Assembly (NCBI RefSeq): GCF_900101675.1
Contig: NZ_FNKG01000004.1
Coordinates: forward strand, 434,001-498,000
Origin: Curtobacterium sp. UNCCL20
GTDB lineage: Bacteria; Actinomycetota; Actinomycetes; Actinomycetales; Microbacteriaceae
DNA length: 64,000 nt
Direction of reading: 5' to 3'
Shown piece by piece: positions 43,118-52,493 of this stretch. How positions within the stretch are numbered: position 1 is the stretch's first letter; every line of letters begins with the position of its first letter. The notes under the pieces are model-generated. The model was not told where the DNA came from, searched no databases, and saw only the letters and a list, made by a program, of their open reading frames with translations. The position numbers were made by a program, and so were the translations under genes.

Positions 43118-43738
43118 ATGCGCCGCGTCGGCATCACGCTCGCGTCGGTGTTCGGCGCGGGCGTCGTCGCGATCGGCATCGGCGTCATCGTGGTCATCGT
43201 CATCGCGGTGAACTCCCTGTCGGGGGCCGCGAAGTCCGCCACGGCCGAGGTCGTGCCCACGTGCCCGGACGTCGCGACGAAGACGATCGGTGGCATCGCC
43301 GTCCCGGCGGGCCCGGTCGCCGGGTTCTGCCAGGACCGTCTCGTCAACGCCGCCTACGTCATCGAGGCCGCCCAGGCGCTCGGCATCGGACCGCACACCC
43401 AGGCGGTCGGGGTGATGACGGCGATCGGCGAGTCCAGCCTGGTGAACCTCGACCACGGTGACGCCGCCGGCCCCGACAGCCGCGGGCTCTTCCAGCAGCG
43501 GGACAACGGCGCGTGGGGCACGTACGAGCAGCGCATGGACCCGTACACGGCGGCGTCGATGTTCTACGCGAAGCTCGTGAAGGTGCCCGGCTGGAAGACG
43601 ATGACCCCGACGCAGATGGCGCACGCGGTGCAGATCAACTCGGACCCCGACCACTACGCGAAGTTCTGGCCGGAGGCGAAGGCCGTCGTCGAGGGCCTCA
43701 CCGGCGAGACCGTCCCGGACACCGCACCGCAGGGCTGA
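43118..43738 (+). CDS. Membrane-anchored lysozyme-like protein
   Basis: 206 residues. One N-terminal hydrophobic helix (residues 8-35) is followed by a domain with IGESSLVNLDHGDAAGPDSR then GLFQQRDNGAWGTYEQRMDP, as seen in lysozyme-like/transglycosylase domains of actinobacterial and phage proteins; Glu in GESSL would be catalytic. It would act on peptidoglycan outside the membrane. GAGAGGAC precedes the ATG. It is a single gene; no phage genes are nearby, so it is probably a host cell-wall protein. Confidence 0.72.
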   Translation: MRRVGITLASVFGAGVVAIGIGVIVVIVIAVNSLSGAAKSATAEVVPTCPDVATKTIGGIAVPAGPVAGFCQDRLVNAAYVIEAAQALGIGPHTQAVGVMTAIGESSLVNLDHGDAAGPDSRGLFQQRDNGAWGTYEQRMDPYTAASMFYAKLVKVPGWKTMTPTQMAHAVQINSDPDHYAKFWPEAKAVVEGLTGETVPDTAPQG

Positions 43739-43776
43739 GCGAACCGCTCCGCACGCCACCCCGGGGCACCGCGCGC

Positions 43777-44229
43777 TCACGACGCCAGGGCGAACGGCCC
43801 GTCCTGGACCTCGCCCGGCTCGTCGAGCGACACGATGGCGATCCCGCCGGTGTGCGCGGCGACCTGCGCCCGGATCCGGATGCCCTGCTCGCGGAAGGCG
43901 CACTCGCAGGCGTCCACCCACTCCCAGTCGACCGGGAACAGCCGGGACTCCCCCGGGCGCTCCCACACGAGCACGACCTCGGCCGCGGCGAGCTGCTGCA
44001 CGACGTCCGCCGCGAGCGCCGCGAAGTCCTCGACGTGCTCGTCGGGTTGCCACGGCAGGTCGGAGATCGGCATCACGAAGGAGATCGGGACGGCGCGTTC
44101 GTCGAGGAACAGCACCCAGCACTGCCGGGTGATCGGACGTTCGAGGAGCGCGGTGACGAGGTCCACGACGTCGTCGTCCGTGCGGACAGCGGTGTGGATG
44201 AGGCGGTCGAGCATGTCGTTGTCTGGCAT
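43777..44229 (-). CDS. Hypothetical protein
   Basis: 150 residues, soluble, acidic, no recognised family. A helix-rich start (LDRLIHTAVRTDDDVVDLV) leads to an alternating strand pattern (CWVLFLDERAVPISFVMPIS). The ATG at 44229 is six bases after GAGGCT; a GGAGG is too close to serve as a ribosome site, so a leaderless start fits. Convergent with the lysozyme-like gene. Confidence 0.65.
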   Translation of the reverse strand: MPDNDMLDRLIHTAVRTDDDVVDLVTALLERPITRQCWVLFLDERAVPISFVMPISDLPWQPDEHVEDFAALAADVVQQLAAAEVVLVWERPGESRLFPVDWEWVDACECAFREQGIRIRAQVAAHTGGIAIVSLDEPGEVQDGPFALAS

Positions 44230-44322
44230 GCCTCCAGCCTCGCGGGGCACGGGTCCTGGGAACGGGCCGGACCGGGATCTGTGGAACCCCGAGCGCACGA
44301 AGGCCCCTGTGGAGGAACGACC

Positions 44323-44841
44323 TCAGATGCCGTGCGTGATCGCGCTGTCCACCAGCAGGATCGCCCCGAAGAACACCGCCACCACGGCCGCGATGCCCAC
44401 CAGCGCGAACGGCCAGGTCAGCTTCCGCCGGACGAGCCGCAGCACGCAGACGACCAGCGTCGCGACGAGCACCACCGCCACGAGCACCGGGCCGACGTAC
44501 ACCACCGCGCCGCCGAGCGTCTCGTCGCAGCTGTTGCCGGGCGCCCCGCACGAGCTGAACGCGAGCGACAGGAACACGATCCCGCCCCCGGCGACCACCG
44601 ACTCGGCGGCCAACAGGACCAACAGCGCCGTGGTCGCGACCACGTCGGCGACGCGACGGCCGCCTGCCAGGGGATGCCGCGCCTCCCGGCCGAACGCCGC
44701 CGGACCGGACCCCAGCGGATCCGCACCTGCCGCCCGACCGGACCCGAGCGGATCCCCGCTCGACGCGGGACCGGACCCCAGCGGGTCCGCACCGGCCGGC
44801 GAACCGACGCCGGTCCTGGCTCGCGCACCCACCGGACTCAC
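44323..44841 (-). CDS. Small membrane protein with DPLGSG repeats
   Basis: 172 residues. The N-terminal 50 residues contain three copies of DPLGSGxA in a Gly/Pro/Ala-rich stretch, then four hydrophobic helices. Two Cys (SSCGAPGNSC) lie in the loop after the first helix and could form a disulfide outside the cell. I do not recognise the family with certainty. The ATG overlaps the DoxX stop as ATGA, so it is translated together with DoxX. Confidence 0.68.
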   Translation of the reverse strand: MSPVGARARTGVGSPAGADPLGSGPASSGDPLGSGRAAGADPLGSGPAAFGREARHPLAGGRRVADVVATTALLVLLAAESVVAGGGIVFLSLAFSSCGAPGNSCDETLGGAVVYVGPVLVAVVLVATLVVCVLRLVRRKLTWPFALVGIAAVVAVFFGAILLVDSAITHGI

Positions 44842-45212
44842 CGCCCTCGTGTCGACCAGAGCGACGCAGCGACCAGCAGCGGCTGCCCGAACAGGCGCCC
44901 GATGCGCTTCACGTCCGAGTCGAGACCGAACGCATCACGCCGGTTCAACCACTGCGAGATGTTCCCCGGGAACACCGCGACGAAGAAGAACGCCACCACG
45001 TTGCCGACGAACCGACGGCTCCGCTGCGGCGCGAGCACCAGGGCGCTGCCGAGCGCGATCTCGGCGACCCCGGAGGCGAGCACCGTCGTGTCCTCGTCGA
45101 GCGGGACGAACTCCGGCACCTGCGCGCGGAAGTCCTTCCGGGCGAAGGTGAGGTGGCTCGTGCCGGCGAAGACCAGGGCGAGACCGAGCAGGACGCGGAG
45201 GAAGGAACGCAT
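44838..45212 (-). CDS. DoxX-family membrane protein
   Basis: 124 residues, four hydrophobic segments. The start FLRVLLGLALVFAGTSHLTF, the middle ASGVAEIALGSALVLAP and PGNISQWLNRRDAF match the DoxX family, small membrane proteins linked to redox or thiol stress in mycobacteria. CACGAT six bases before the ATG suggests a leaderless start. It is divergent from the small membrane protein at 45298 and coupled to the gene at 44841. Confidence 0.8.
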   Translation of the reverse strand: MRSFLRVLLGLALVFAGTSHLTFARKDFRAQVPEFVPLDEDTTVLASGVAEIALGSALVLAPQRSRRFVGNVVAFFFVAVFPGNISQWLNRRDAFGLDSDVKRIGRLFGQPLLVAASLWSTRGR

Positions 45213-45297
45213 GCACCCATCGTGCCCGCCCGACACGGGTGCGGTCCGGACCCGCCCAGAACGGACACCTCCCGTTCCCCTCGGTAGGTTCAGACGC

Positions 45298-45633
45298 ATG
45301 GGAGCAGCCACGCGGGACCACGAGCCAGCCGCCGCTCCCGCGACCTTCGCCGTGCTGCTCGGCCCGATCGCGTTCTACATGGGGATCATCGTGCCGGCGG
45401 CCTCGATGGGACGACACGTCCTGCTCGGCGCGGCGTTCGGCGTGCTCTGCATCGTCAGCGGGTGGCGGGCCCTGGCGATCGCGCGGTACCGGCAGCGCGC
45501 GGTGCGGGTGTGGTCGTGGATCGGGATCGTGATCGGGGCACTCGGGCTCGTGATGCTCGTCTGGCAGCTGCTCGTCATCGTGACGGGCGGGGCGTTCCCG
45601 CCGCCGTTCTGGTCGCCGTACGCGTGGCGGTGA
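45298..45633 (+). CDS. Small hydrophobic membrane protein
   Basis: 111 residues with three hydrophobic helices and a short C-terminal tail rich in Pro and Phe (GGAFPPPFWSPY). No family recognised. TAGGTT is seven bases before the ATG. It is divergent from DoxX, and the two start codons are only 85 bases apart. Confidence 0.68.
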   Translation: MGAATRDHEPAAAPATFAVLLGPIAFYMGIIVPAASMGRHVLLGAAFGVLCIVSGWRALAIARYRQRAVRVWSWIGIVIGALGLVMLVWQLLVIVTGGAFPPPFWSPYAWR

Positions 45634-45761
45634 CGGGGGCGGTTCGGCCGGAGGCAACGGTTGACCGCTCGGTGCGAGGTCGTAGCGTCGCACGAGGACG
45701 CCGACGTCGAACTGAGTGACGAAGGCGGCACCGTGCGACCGCGACCGTCCCGGCCGTGCCC

Positions 45762-46253
45762 TCACCAGCCGAGCGTGCCCGCCCCGCCCTTGAACGGCCC
45801 GACCACCTTCGACGTGATCCATCCCCCGTAGAAGTCGCCCTCCTGCGCCTCCACGACCTCGCCGCCGACCTCGCACGAGTCCATCGCAGACGGGTAGATC
45901 GCCACCCGGTTCCGCAGCGTCTCGTACCCCGGCTCGGGCGTCGGGTAGTTCCACGCCGCGCGGCTCGCGACCACCCCGTCCCCGCCCACGACGTCGAAGT
46001 ACCGTGCGCGTCCCTTGAACTCGCACATGCTCGACCCGTCGGCCGGCCGGAGCTCGAGGTCCGCCATCGGCAGGTAGTACACCGGCGGGTGGGAGGTCTC
46101 GAGGACCCGCACCGCGTCCGTCGTGTCCGCGATCACGGTCCCACCGAGCCGTACGACCACCCGCTCGTGCACCGGTTCGACAGCTGGCGGCCGCGGGTAG
46201 TCCCACACGGACTCCTGTCCGGGGCCGGGTTCGGTTCGGGTCACTCGTCGCAT
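45762..46253 (-). CDS. DUF427 domain-containing protein
   Basis: 163 residues. The pattern VRVLETSHPPVYYLPMADL, EFKGRARYFDV and YPSAMDSCEV near the C-terminus is that of DUF427 (a beta-barrel fold of unknown function widespread in actinobacteria). TAGACG six bases before the ATG suggests a leaderless transcript. Divergent from the second APC permease with a palindrome-rich gap. Confidence 0.87.
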   Translation of the reverse strand: MRRVTRTEPGPGQESVWDYPRPPAVEPVHERVVVRLGGTVIADTTDAVRVLETSHPPVYYLPMADLELRPADGSSMCEFKGRARYFDVVGGDGVVASRAAWNYPTPEPGYETLRNRVAIYPSAMDSCEVGGEVVEAQEGDFYGGWITSKVVGPFKGGAGTLGW

Positions 46254-46310
46254 GGGTCACGTCTACCCCGTCAGGCTGCGGTTCTGCTCGCCGTCCCGAG
46301 ACCCCGTGAC

Positions 46311-46380
46311 CCGAGACTCGGCCTGGGCGACAGTTCTCGGGCGCTGGGTCGCGAGATCGGTCGCTCACCCCGAGACTCGG
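46311..46380. repeat. Paired CCGAG-A-CTCGG palindromes
   Basis: The 11-base palindrome CCGAGACTCGG occurs at 46311-46321 and 46370-46380, centres 59 bp apart, in the divergent gap between DUF427 and the permease. Between them lie related half-sites (GTTCTCGGGCG, GCGAGATCGG). The layout, two palindromes at a fixed distance, recalls family I with a different sequence. Confidence 0.65.
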
Positions 46381-46465
46381 GCCCGCCCGGCGCGCCCCCG
46401 ACCCCCGCGAGCCCCGCGAGCCCCGAGAGCGAGCACAGCACCCGCTCAGGGTGCAGAGTGAACGC

Positions 46466-47896
46466 GTGACGACGACGACACGCACCCTGTTCCGACGGAA
46501 GCCGATCGAGACGATCGACGACGAGACCGGCGGCGAGGACGGCCTGAAACGGCACCTCGGCCTCTGGCAGCTGACCGCGATCGGCATCGGCGGCATCATC
46601 GGCGCGGGCATCTTCACCCTCGCCGGCACCGTCGCCCACGGGGTCGCCGGGCCCGCGGTCCTGATCAGCTTCCTGGTCGCCGGTGTCGCCAGCGCCGCCG
46701 CCGCCCTGTCGTACGCCGAGTTCGCCGGCCTCATCCCCAAGGCGGGCAGCGCGTACACGTACGGCTACGCGGTCCTCGGCGAGATCGTCGGCTGGTTCAT
46801 CGGCTGGGACCTGCTCCTCGAGTACACCGCGATCGTGGCGGTGGTCGCGATCGGCATCTCCGGCTACGTCGGGTTCCTCGTCGGCCAGTTCGGCATCGAC
46901 CTGCCCGCCTGGATGCTCGGCGCCCCGGGCACCGGTGACGGGCACGTCATCGACGTCTTCGCGATCCTGCTCTGCCTGCTCACCGCGTTCGTCCTCACCC
47001 GCGGCATCCGGAGCGCCGCGCGCTTCGAGTTCGTCGCCGTCGGCATCAAGGTGGCACTCGTGGTGCTCATCGTGGTGCTCGGCGTGTTCCACATCAACAG
47101 CGCCAACTACTCGCCGTACTTCCCGTTCGGCTTCGGCGGTGTGATGACCGGTGCCGCGACGGTGTTCTTCGCCGTGTTCGGCTACGACGCCATGTCCACC
47201 GCGGCCGAGGAGTCCACCGACGCCCGGAAGCACATGCCGAAGGCGATCCTGCTGTCACTCGGCATCTCGATGGTCCTGTACGTCCTCGCGACGCTGGTGC
47301 TCACCGGGATGCAGAAGTACACCGACATCGACCCCGCGTCGGGCTTCTCGTCGGCCTTTGCCTCGGTCGGCCTCGGCGGCGTCGCGAACGTCATCGCGAT
47401 CGGCGCCATCGTCGGCATCGTCACCGTCCTCGTGACGTTCATGCTCGGTGCGAGCCGCGTCTGGTTCTCGATGAGCCGGGACGGCCTGATGCCGAAGTGG
47501 TTCGCGAAGACCGACCCGAAGCGCCACGTCCCGACCCGGGTCACGTGGATCCTCGGCATCGCGTCGGCGATCCTCGCGGGCGTGCTGCCCATCGGCGTCG
47601 TCGCCGAACTGACGAACATCGGCATCCTGCTCGCGTTCGTCGTGGTCTGCTCCGCGGTGATCGTGCTCCGCTACCGCCAGCCCGACCTGGACCGCCAGTT
47701 CCGGCTGCCGTTCATGCCCGTGATCCCGATCATCGGTGTCATCGCCTCGCTCTGGCTCGTCACCTTCCTGCAGTGGGAGACCTGGGTCCGCTTCGCGGTG
47801 TGGTTCGCGATCGGCCTCGGCGTGTACTTCGGCTACTCCCGGAAGCACAGCAAGCTCGCGACCGGTGAGGCGACCGGCAAGCCGATCGGCCGCTGA
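46466..47896 (+). CDS. APC-family amino acid permease, cationic amino acid transporter type
   Basis: 476 residues, about twelve membrane helices. The hallmark first helix GIGGIIGAGIFTLAGTVA, AFAGLIPKAGSAYTYGYAVLG-like stretch (YAEFAGLIPKAGSAYTYGYA) and FGYDAMSTAAEESTDARKHMP are those of CAT/YfnA-type permeases. The GTG at 46466 lies six bases after CAGAGT; a GTG at 46451 is the alternative. It likely imports a cationic or branched amino acid; no pathway neighbours help. Confidence 0.9.
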   Translation: MTTTTRTLFRRKPIETIDDETGGEDGLKRHLGLWQLTAIGIGGIIGAGIFTLAGTVAHGVAGPAVLISFLVAGVASAAAALSYAEFAGLIPKAGSAYTYGYAVLGEIVGWFIGWDLLLEYTAIVAVVAIGISGYVGFLVGQFGIDLPAWMLGAPGTGDGHVIDVFAILLCLLTAFVLTRGIRSAARFEFVAVGIKVALVVLIVVLGVFHINSANYSPYFPFGFGGVMTGAATVFFAVFGYDAMSTAAEESTDARKHMPKAILLSLGISMVLYVLATLVLTGMQKYTDIDPASGFSSAFASVGLGGVANVIAIGAIVGIVTVLVTFMLGASRVWFSMSRDGLMPKWFAKTDPKRHVPTRVTWILGIASAILAGVLPIGVVAELTNIGILLAFVVVCSAVIVLRYRQPDLDRQFRLPFMPVIPIIGVIASLWLVTFLQWETWVRFAVWFAIGLGVYFGYSRKHSKLATGEATGKPIGR

Positions 47897-47948
47897 CCCG
47901 GCGAGCACACCGGACGGCCCCGGGAGCAACGCAGCGGGCGCGGACCCC

Positions 47949-48398
47949 CTACGCCTCTCGGCGGTGCTTGCCCTTCGCGGCCGTCGGGTCCGCCATCGGG
48001 TGGTTCCGGAACCACCGCAGCAGTTCCCGCGACCGGCTCGAGTCCGCGCTCGAGTCGCCCGCGGACAGGAACTCGCTGAACCCCTCGGGCACGTCGGCGC
48101 CGTCGGAGTCGCGGTCGTACGCCATCGACCACTCCGGGAAGCGCCGCGTGTGGATCGACTCCTCGACGAGCAGGCGGACCTCCTCGTGGCGGTCGTCCGC
48201 GACGATCCGGGCGTAGGTCGCGAGCACGGCGTCGTACGGTCCTTCGAGCAGCTGCATGAAGCGTCCGGCGCGGTGGACGAGCAGTCCGGTGAGCCCGTCG
48301 GCGGTGTTCCGCGCGCGGGCGTGTTCGAGGACCGCCTCGAGGGCGTCGTCGTCGAAGGGCTCCGACGCGGAGCTCATGTAGACCAGTGACTGCAGCAT
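47949..48398 (-). CDS. BLUF-domain blue-light photoreceptor
   Basis: 149 residues. The first 95 form a BLUF domain with all flavin-site residues: Tyr7 (SLVYMSSA), Asn31 (RNTADGLTGLL), Gln49 (RFMQLLEG), and Trp90/Met92 (FPEWSMAY). BLUF domains bind FAD and respond to blue light by a hydrogen-bond switch. The remaining 50 residues are charged and carry no output domain, so it is a short-type BLUF that should act through a partner. GGAAGG precedes the ATG. Neighbours give no hint to the partner. Confidence 0.92.
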   Translation of the reverse strand: MLQSLVYMSSASEPFDDDALEAVLEHARARNTADGLTGLLVHRAGRFMQLLEGPYDAVLATYARIVADDRHEEVRLLVEESIHTRRFPEWSMAYDRDSDGADVPEGFSEFLSAGDSSADSSRSRELLRWFRNHPMADPTAAKGKHRREA

Positions 48399-48504
48399 GC
48401 CGTTCCTTCCGTGCTGACCGACATCGATCCTGCCTGCTGGCGGAAGCCTCCGACGCCCCCAGAACGGGCCGGTGCGCGTGGCGGCTCACCGGCGGAGGGC
48501 ATCG

Positions 48505-48810
48505 CTACTCGCGGATCTCGCGCATGTTCTGCGCCTGCCAGCCCTCGGGGATCGACGCGCGGAACGCCTGCAGCGCTTCTTCGTAGTTCCGACCCGTCGC
48601 CTCGTGCGGCCGCGTCTCGGTGGCCCGGGCGACGGCGCGGACCGTCGTCTCGCCGGTGGCCTTGCTCGTGAGCGCGTTGACCTGCTGCAGCTCGAACCCG
48701 GTGAGGTCGAGCGCCGCGATCGCCGCTTGGCGGGCTTCCTCGATGTTGTCCCCGCTGCCCTCGGACTCCTGGGTGGCGGTCGAGCGCAGTTCTCCTCGCA
48801 GTGTCGTCAC
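48505..48810 (-). CDS. Small hypothetical protein
   Basis: 101 residues, mixed alpha/beta composition, no membrane segment, no recognised family. The GTG at 48810 is six bases after CATACT, a leaderless arrangement; GGGAGG abuts the start. Divergent from the SNF2 helicase, starts 66 bases apart. Confidence 0.6.
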   Translation of the reverse strand: MTTLRGELRSTATQESEGSGDNIEEARQAAIAALDLTGFELQQVNALTSKATGETTVRAVARATETRPHEATGRNYEEALQAFRASIPEGWQAQNMREIRE

Positions 48811-48876
48811 CCTCCCAGTATGGCTGCGTGGCGGGTGGAGTCCGCCGCTGTCGGCCGGTGCTGGCACGATGGACCC

Positions 48877-51800
48877 GTGCCCGCCGCCCCGATGATCGAC
48901 GCCGTCGACGTCATCCGTTTCGTGGGGCCGCAGGCCTTCGGCCGTGCGCGCGACATCGTGCGCGCCGGCCTGGTCGAGTACGCCACGTGGGACGACGACG
49001 CGGGCATCGTCACCGCGACCGTCTCCGGCTCCGCCGACGACCCGTACGACGTCCGCATCGAGACCACAGCGGCTCGCGGCGAGTTCGTCCGCCCGGTCCG
49101 CAGCACGTGCAGCTGTCCCCTCGGCGGCGACTGCAAGCACGTCGCCGCCGCGCTCCTCACCATCAACGCCCGCGCCCTGGCCGCCGCGGCCGGCCCACGT
49201 CCGGAAGCGCCGGCTCCGCCCGTTTCGGACTGGAGGCACGACCTCGCCCGACTCGCCGGCGACGACGAGCAGGTGGCCGGGCCGCAGGGCACGCCGATGG
49301 GTCTGCAGTTCGAGTTGCGTGACGCGGTCTCCGCCCGGCTCGCGTCCCGCGCGCGTGCGGCGGGCCGTGCGCTGCCGACGGCCTCGCGGTCGGTGCGGCT
49401 CGGCGTCCGCCCGGTGACGAAGAGCGGCGCGGGCAACTGGGTCCGCGGGCAGCTGACGTGGGGCACGCTCCCGTACTCGATGAACCGGCTCGGGCTGTCC
49501 CCCGAGCAGCACGGCTGGTTCGTGCAGTTCGCGGCGCTGCACCGGGCCGGCCAGCTCGCGGGGCTCCCGGGCGAGGCCGACTGGATCCACCTCGACGACT
49601 TCGGCAGTCCCCTGCTCTGGCCGTTGCTCACCCAGGCCCCCTCGCTCGGGATCGCGTTCGTCACCGGCAAGCGCGAGGGCGGTGCCGTCCTCGGGGCCGA
49701 GGCACGGGTGCTCCTCGATGCCGCTCGGCACGAGGACGGGCTCGTCCTCGGCGCGAGCGCGGTGCTCGACGGCCGACCGGTCGCCGAGGGAGCCGCACGG
49801 ATGATCGGCGACCACGGCGTCTACGGGTTCCGCGAGAGCCCCGAGTTCCACGTCGTGTTCGCCCCCACTCCCGGTCCGGTGCCCGAGGACCAGCGCCGCA
49901 TGCTCGTCGACGGCGAACGGATCACGGTGCCCGCGGCCGAGGTCGACGAGTTCCTGGCGGACTGGTCGCCGAGGCTCCGCGGGGCGCTCGGTCTGGTCAG
50001 CTCGGACGGCTCGATCGAGCTGCCGGAGCGCACCCCGCCGGAGCTCGTGCTCACCGCGACGTTCGAGCCGGCGCGGGCTCCGCGGACGGACGACCGCGTG
50101 CACCTGCAGTGGCGCTGGCACGTCGACGGCCGGAAGGACCCGGTCGCACTGCACGGACCGCTCCCCGACCTGTCGGGACTGCGCGCCGCCGACGACCCGG
50201 CCGCGCCGGAACCGGCCGCCGACGACCCGGCCACGCCGGAACGCGCCACGGACGACCCGGCCACCCTGGAACCGGCGGCCGACGACGCGAGCAGCCACGT
50301 TCCTCCAGGCCCCGGGGGTGGACTCGCGTGGTTCGAGGACGGCACCGTCGACGGCGCCGACGTCGCGGTCTTCGCGAACGAGCTGCTGCCGCAGCTGCCC
50401 GGTCACGGTGTCCGCACGGTCGTCCAGGGCGAGCGCGTCGACTACGAACGGTTGACCGGACGACCGCACATCACCGTGACGACGATGCCGTCCGAGAAGC
50501 ACGACTGGTTCGACCTCGGCATCTTCGTCACGGTGAACGGCAAGCAGGTGCCGTTCACGCCGCTGCTCCGCGCGTTGGCGAAGCGGGACCGGCGGATGAA
50601 GCTCATCGACAACTCGTACCTGTCCCTCGGCGATCCGGCCTTCGACCGGTTGAAGGGGCTCATCGAGGAGGCCCGCGAGCTCGACGAGTGGGAACCCGAC
50701 CAGCCGATGACGGTCACGCCGTTGCAGGCCGGGCTGTGGTCCGAGTTCGACCAGCTCGCCGACGAGACCGAGCACGACGAGCGGTGGCAGGCGATCGCGT
50801 CCGGGTTGCTCGGGGCGACTCCGCCGGGTGACGTCCCCGTGCCGGCGACCGTGCACGCGGAGCTCCGGCCGTACCAGCACGCCGGGTACGCGTGGCTGTC
50901 GTTCCTGCGCACGCACGGGATCGGCGGTGTGCTCGCCGACGACATGGGCCTCGGCAAGACCCTGCAGGTGCTCGCGATGATCGCGGCAGCGAAGGAGTCG
51001 TCGCCGGAGGGTGCGCCGTTCCTCGTCGTCGCGCCGACCTCGGTCGTGGGCAACTGGGCGTCCGAAGCCGCACGGTTCACGCCGTCGCTCCGGGTGACGA
51101 CGCTGACCTCGACGTCCCTGAAGGACCCCGGGCTCGTGGCCCGGGCAGCCGCCTCGTCCGACGTGCTCGTGACCTCGTACGCGCTGCTCCGGCTCGATGC
51201 CCGGGCGTACACCGACCTGGGGTGGTCGGCGCTCGTGCTCGACGAGGCGCAGTTCGTGAAGAACCCGCAGTCGCAGACCCACCGCGCCGCCGTGGACCTG
51301 CGCGCGCCGGTGAAGTTCGCGATCACGGGGACGCCGCTCGAGAACGGGTTGACGGACCTCTGGGCGCTGTTCCACATCGTCGCGCCAGGGCTGCTGTCGT
51401 CCTGGTCGCGGTTCGGCGACGACTACGTGAAGCCGCTCGCCTCGCCCGACCTCCGGGGTCCGGCGCGCCAGGAGCTCACCGCGCGGCTCCGGCGTCGGAT
51501 CCGTCCGCTGATGCTGCGGCGGACGAAGGAGAGTGTCGCCGCCGACCTGCCGCCGAAGCAGGAGCAGGTCGTCCGGGTGACGCTCGACCCGGCGCACCGT
51601 GCCCTCTACGAACGAACGCTCAACCGGGAGCGCCTGAAGGTCCTCGACCTCATCGACGACCTCGCCCGGAACCGGATGATCGTGTTCCGGTCGCTGACAC
51701 TGCTGCGGATGCTCGCGCTGTCGCCGGCACTGGTGGCGACGGACGCTGCGCCCGATTCGGACTCGGGGTCGGGTTCGGGCTCGGGCTCGGGCTCGGCGGG

Positions 51801-52320
51801 TACCGCGCCGGTGCCGTCCGCGAAGCTCGAGCTGCTGCTCGACGAACTCGAACAGCTCGCCGCCGAGGGCCGCCGCGCCCTGGTGTTCAGCCAGTTCACG
51901 TCGTTCCTCCGGATGGTCGCCACCGCCCTCGACGACCGGGGCATCGGGTACGAGTACCTCGACGGCTCCACGCGTCGCCGCCCGCAGGTCATCGAGCGCT
52001 TCCGGAACGGCACCGCTCCGGCGTTCCTCATCTCGTTGAAGGCCGGCGGGTTCGGCCTCACCCTGACCGAGGCGGACACCGTGTTCGTGCTCGACCCGTG
52101 GTGGAACCCCGCGGCCGAGAACCAGGCCGTCGACCGGACGCACCGCATCGGGCAGACCCGGTCCGTGAACGTGCAGCGGTTCATCGCGGAGGACACCATC
52201 GAGGAGAAGGTCCTCGCGCTCGCGGCGAAGAAGGCCGAGCTGTTCGCCACGATGATCGACGACGACGCCCTGTTCGCCGACGACCTGACGTCCGAGGACA
52301 TCCGCTCGCTCCTTACGTAG
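48877..52320 (+). CDS. SWIM zinc-finger SNF2-family helicase
   Basis: 1147 residues. An N-terminal SWIM finger (CSCPLGGDCKH near residues 77-87) is followed by a long bacterial SNF2-associated region with acidic Asp/Pro/Ala repeats (about 445-475). The helicase core has motif I DDMGLGKTLQ near 688, motif II LDEAQFVKNP near 789, GTPLENGL and a C-terminal helicase half to the end. A Ser/Gly run (DSDSGSGSG) sits in the insertion between the two halves. Such RapA/HepA-relatives move along nucleic acid; a role in DNA repair or transcription recycling is usual. GTG at 48877 follows CACGAT by six bases. Confidence 0.9.
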   Translation: MPAAPMIDAVDVIRFVGPQAFGRARDIVRAGLVEYATWDDDAGIVTATVSGSADDPYDVRIETTAARGEFVRPVRSTCSCPLGGDCKHVAAALLTINARALAAAAGPRPEAPAPPVSDWRHDLARLAGDDEQVAGPQGTPMGLQFELRDAVSARLASRARAAGRALPTASRSVRLGVRPVTKSGAGNWVRGQLTWGTLPYSMNRLGLSPEQHGWFVQFAALHRAGQLAGLPGEADWIHLDDFGSPLLWPLLTQAPSLGIAFVTGKREGGAVLGAEARVLLDAARHEDGLVLGASAVLDGRPVAEGAARMIGDHGVYGFRESPEFHVVFAPTPGPVPEDQRRMLVDGERITVPAAEVDEFLADWSPRLRGALGLVSSDGSIELPERTPPELVLTATFEPARAPRTDDRVHLQWRWHVDGRKDPVALHGPLPDLSGLRAADDPAAPEPAADDPATPERATDDPATLEPAADDASSHVPPGPGGGLAWFEDGTVDGADVAVFANELLPQLPGHGVRTVVQGERVDYERLTGRPHITVTTMPSEKHDWFDLGIFVTVNGKQVPFTPLLRALAKRDRRMKLIDNSYLSLGDPAFDRLKGLIEEARELDEWEPDQPMTVTPLQAGLWSEFDQLADETEHDERWQAIASGLLGATPPGDVPVPATVHAELRPYQHAGYAWLSFLRTHGIGGVLADDMGLGKTLQVLAMIAAAKESSPEGAPFLVVAPTSVVGNWASEAARFTPSLRVTTLTSTSLKDPGLVARAAASSDVLVTSYALLRLDARAYTDLGWSALVLDEAQFVKNPQSQTHRAAVDLRAPVKFAITGTPLENGLTDLWALFHIVAPGLLSSWSRFGDDYVKPLASPDLRGPARQELTARLRRRIRPLMLRRTKESVAADLPPKQEQVVRVTLDPAHRALYERTLNRERLKVLDLIDDLARNRMIVFRSLTLLRMLALSPALVATDAAPDSDSGSGSGSGSGSAGTAPVPSAKLELLLDELEQLAAEGRRALVFSQFTSFLRMVATALDDRGIGYEYLDGSTRRRPQVIERFRNGTAPAFLISLKAGGFGLTLTEADTVFVLDPWWNPAAENQAVDRTHRIGQTRSVNVQRFIAEDTIEEKVLALAAKKAELFATMIDDDALFADDLTSEDIRSLLT

Positions 52321-52372
52321 GGGCGTGCTGCTGGCCTCGTGCGGCGCGGCTGGCCCCGTGCGGTGCGCCCCG

Positions 52373-52431
52373 ACAACCAAAGTCACGCCGAACCACGGGA
52401 TTGCGCGGTTCGGCGTGACTTCGGTTGTGCG
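52373..52431. repeat. 59-bp stem element, family II copy B
   Basis: ACAACCAAAGTCACGCCGAA on the left and its near complement TTCGGCGTGACTTCGGTTGT on the right form a stem of about 20 pairs. Same length and same ends as copy A at 16594, and again between convergent genes. Likely a bidirectional terminator. Confidence 0.78.
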
Positions 52432-52493
52432 GCGGTCAGCGCGCGAGCGCCCAGCACGCGGCGGACAGCGCGCGGCGGTCAGCGCGCGGCGGG

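Noticed and set aside
43118..43738. Lysozyme-like gene considered as sign of a prophage
   Set aside because: No integrase, terminase, portal, tail or capsid genes are nearby and composition is host-like.
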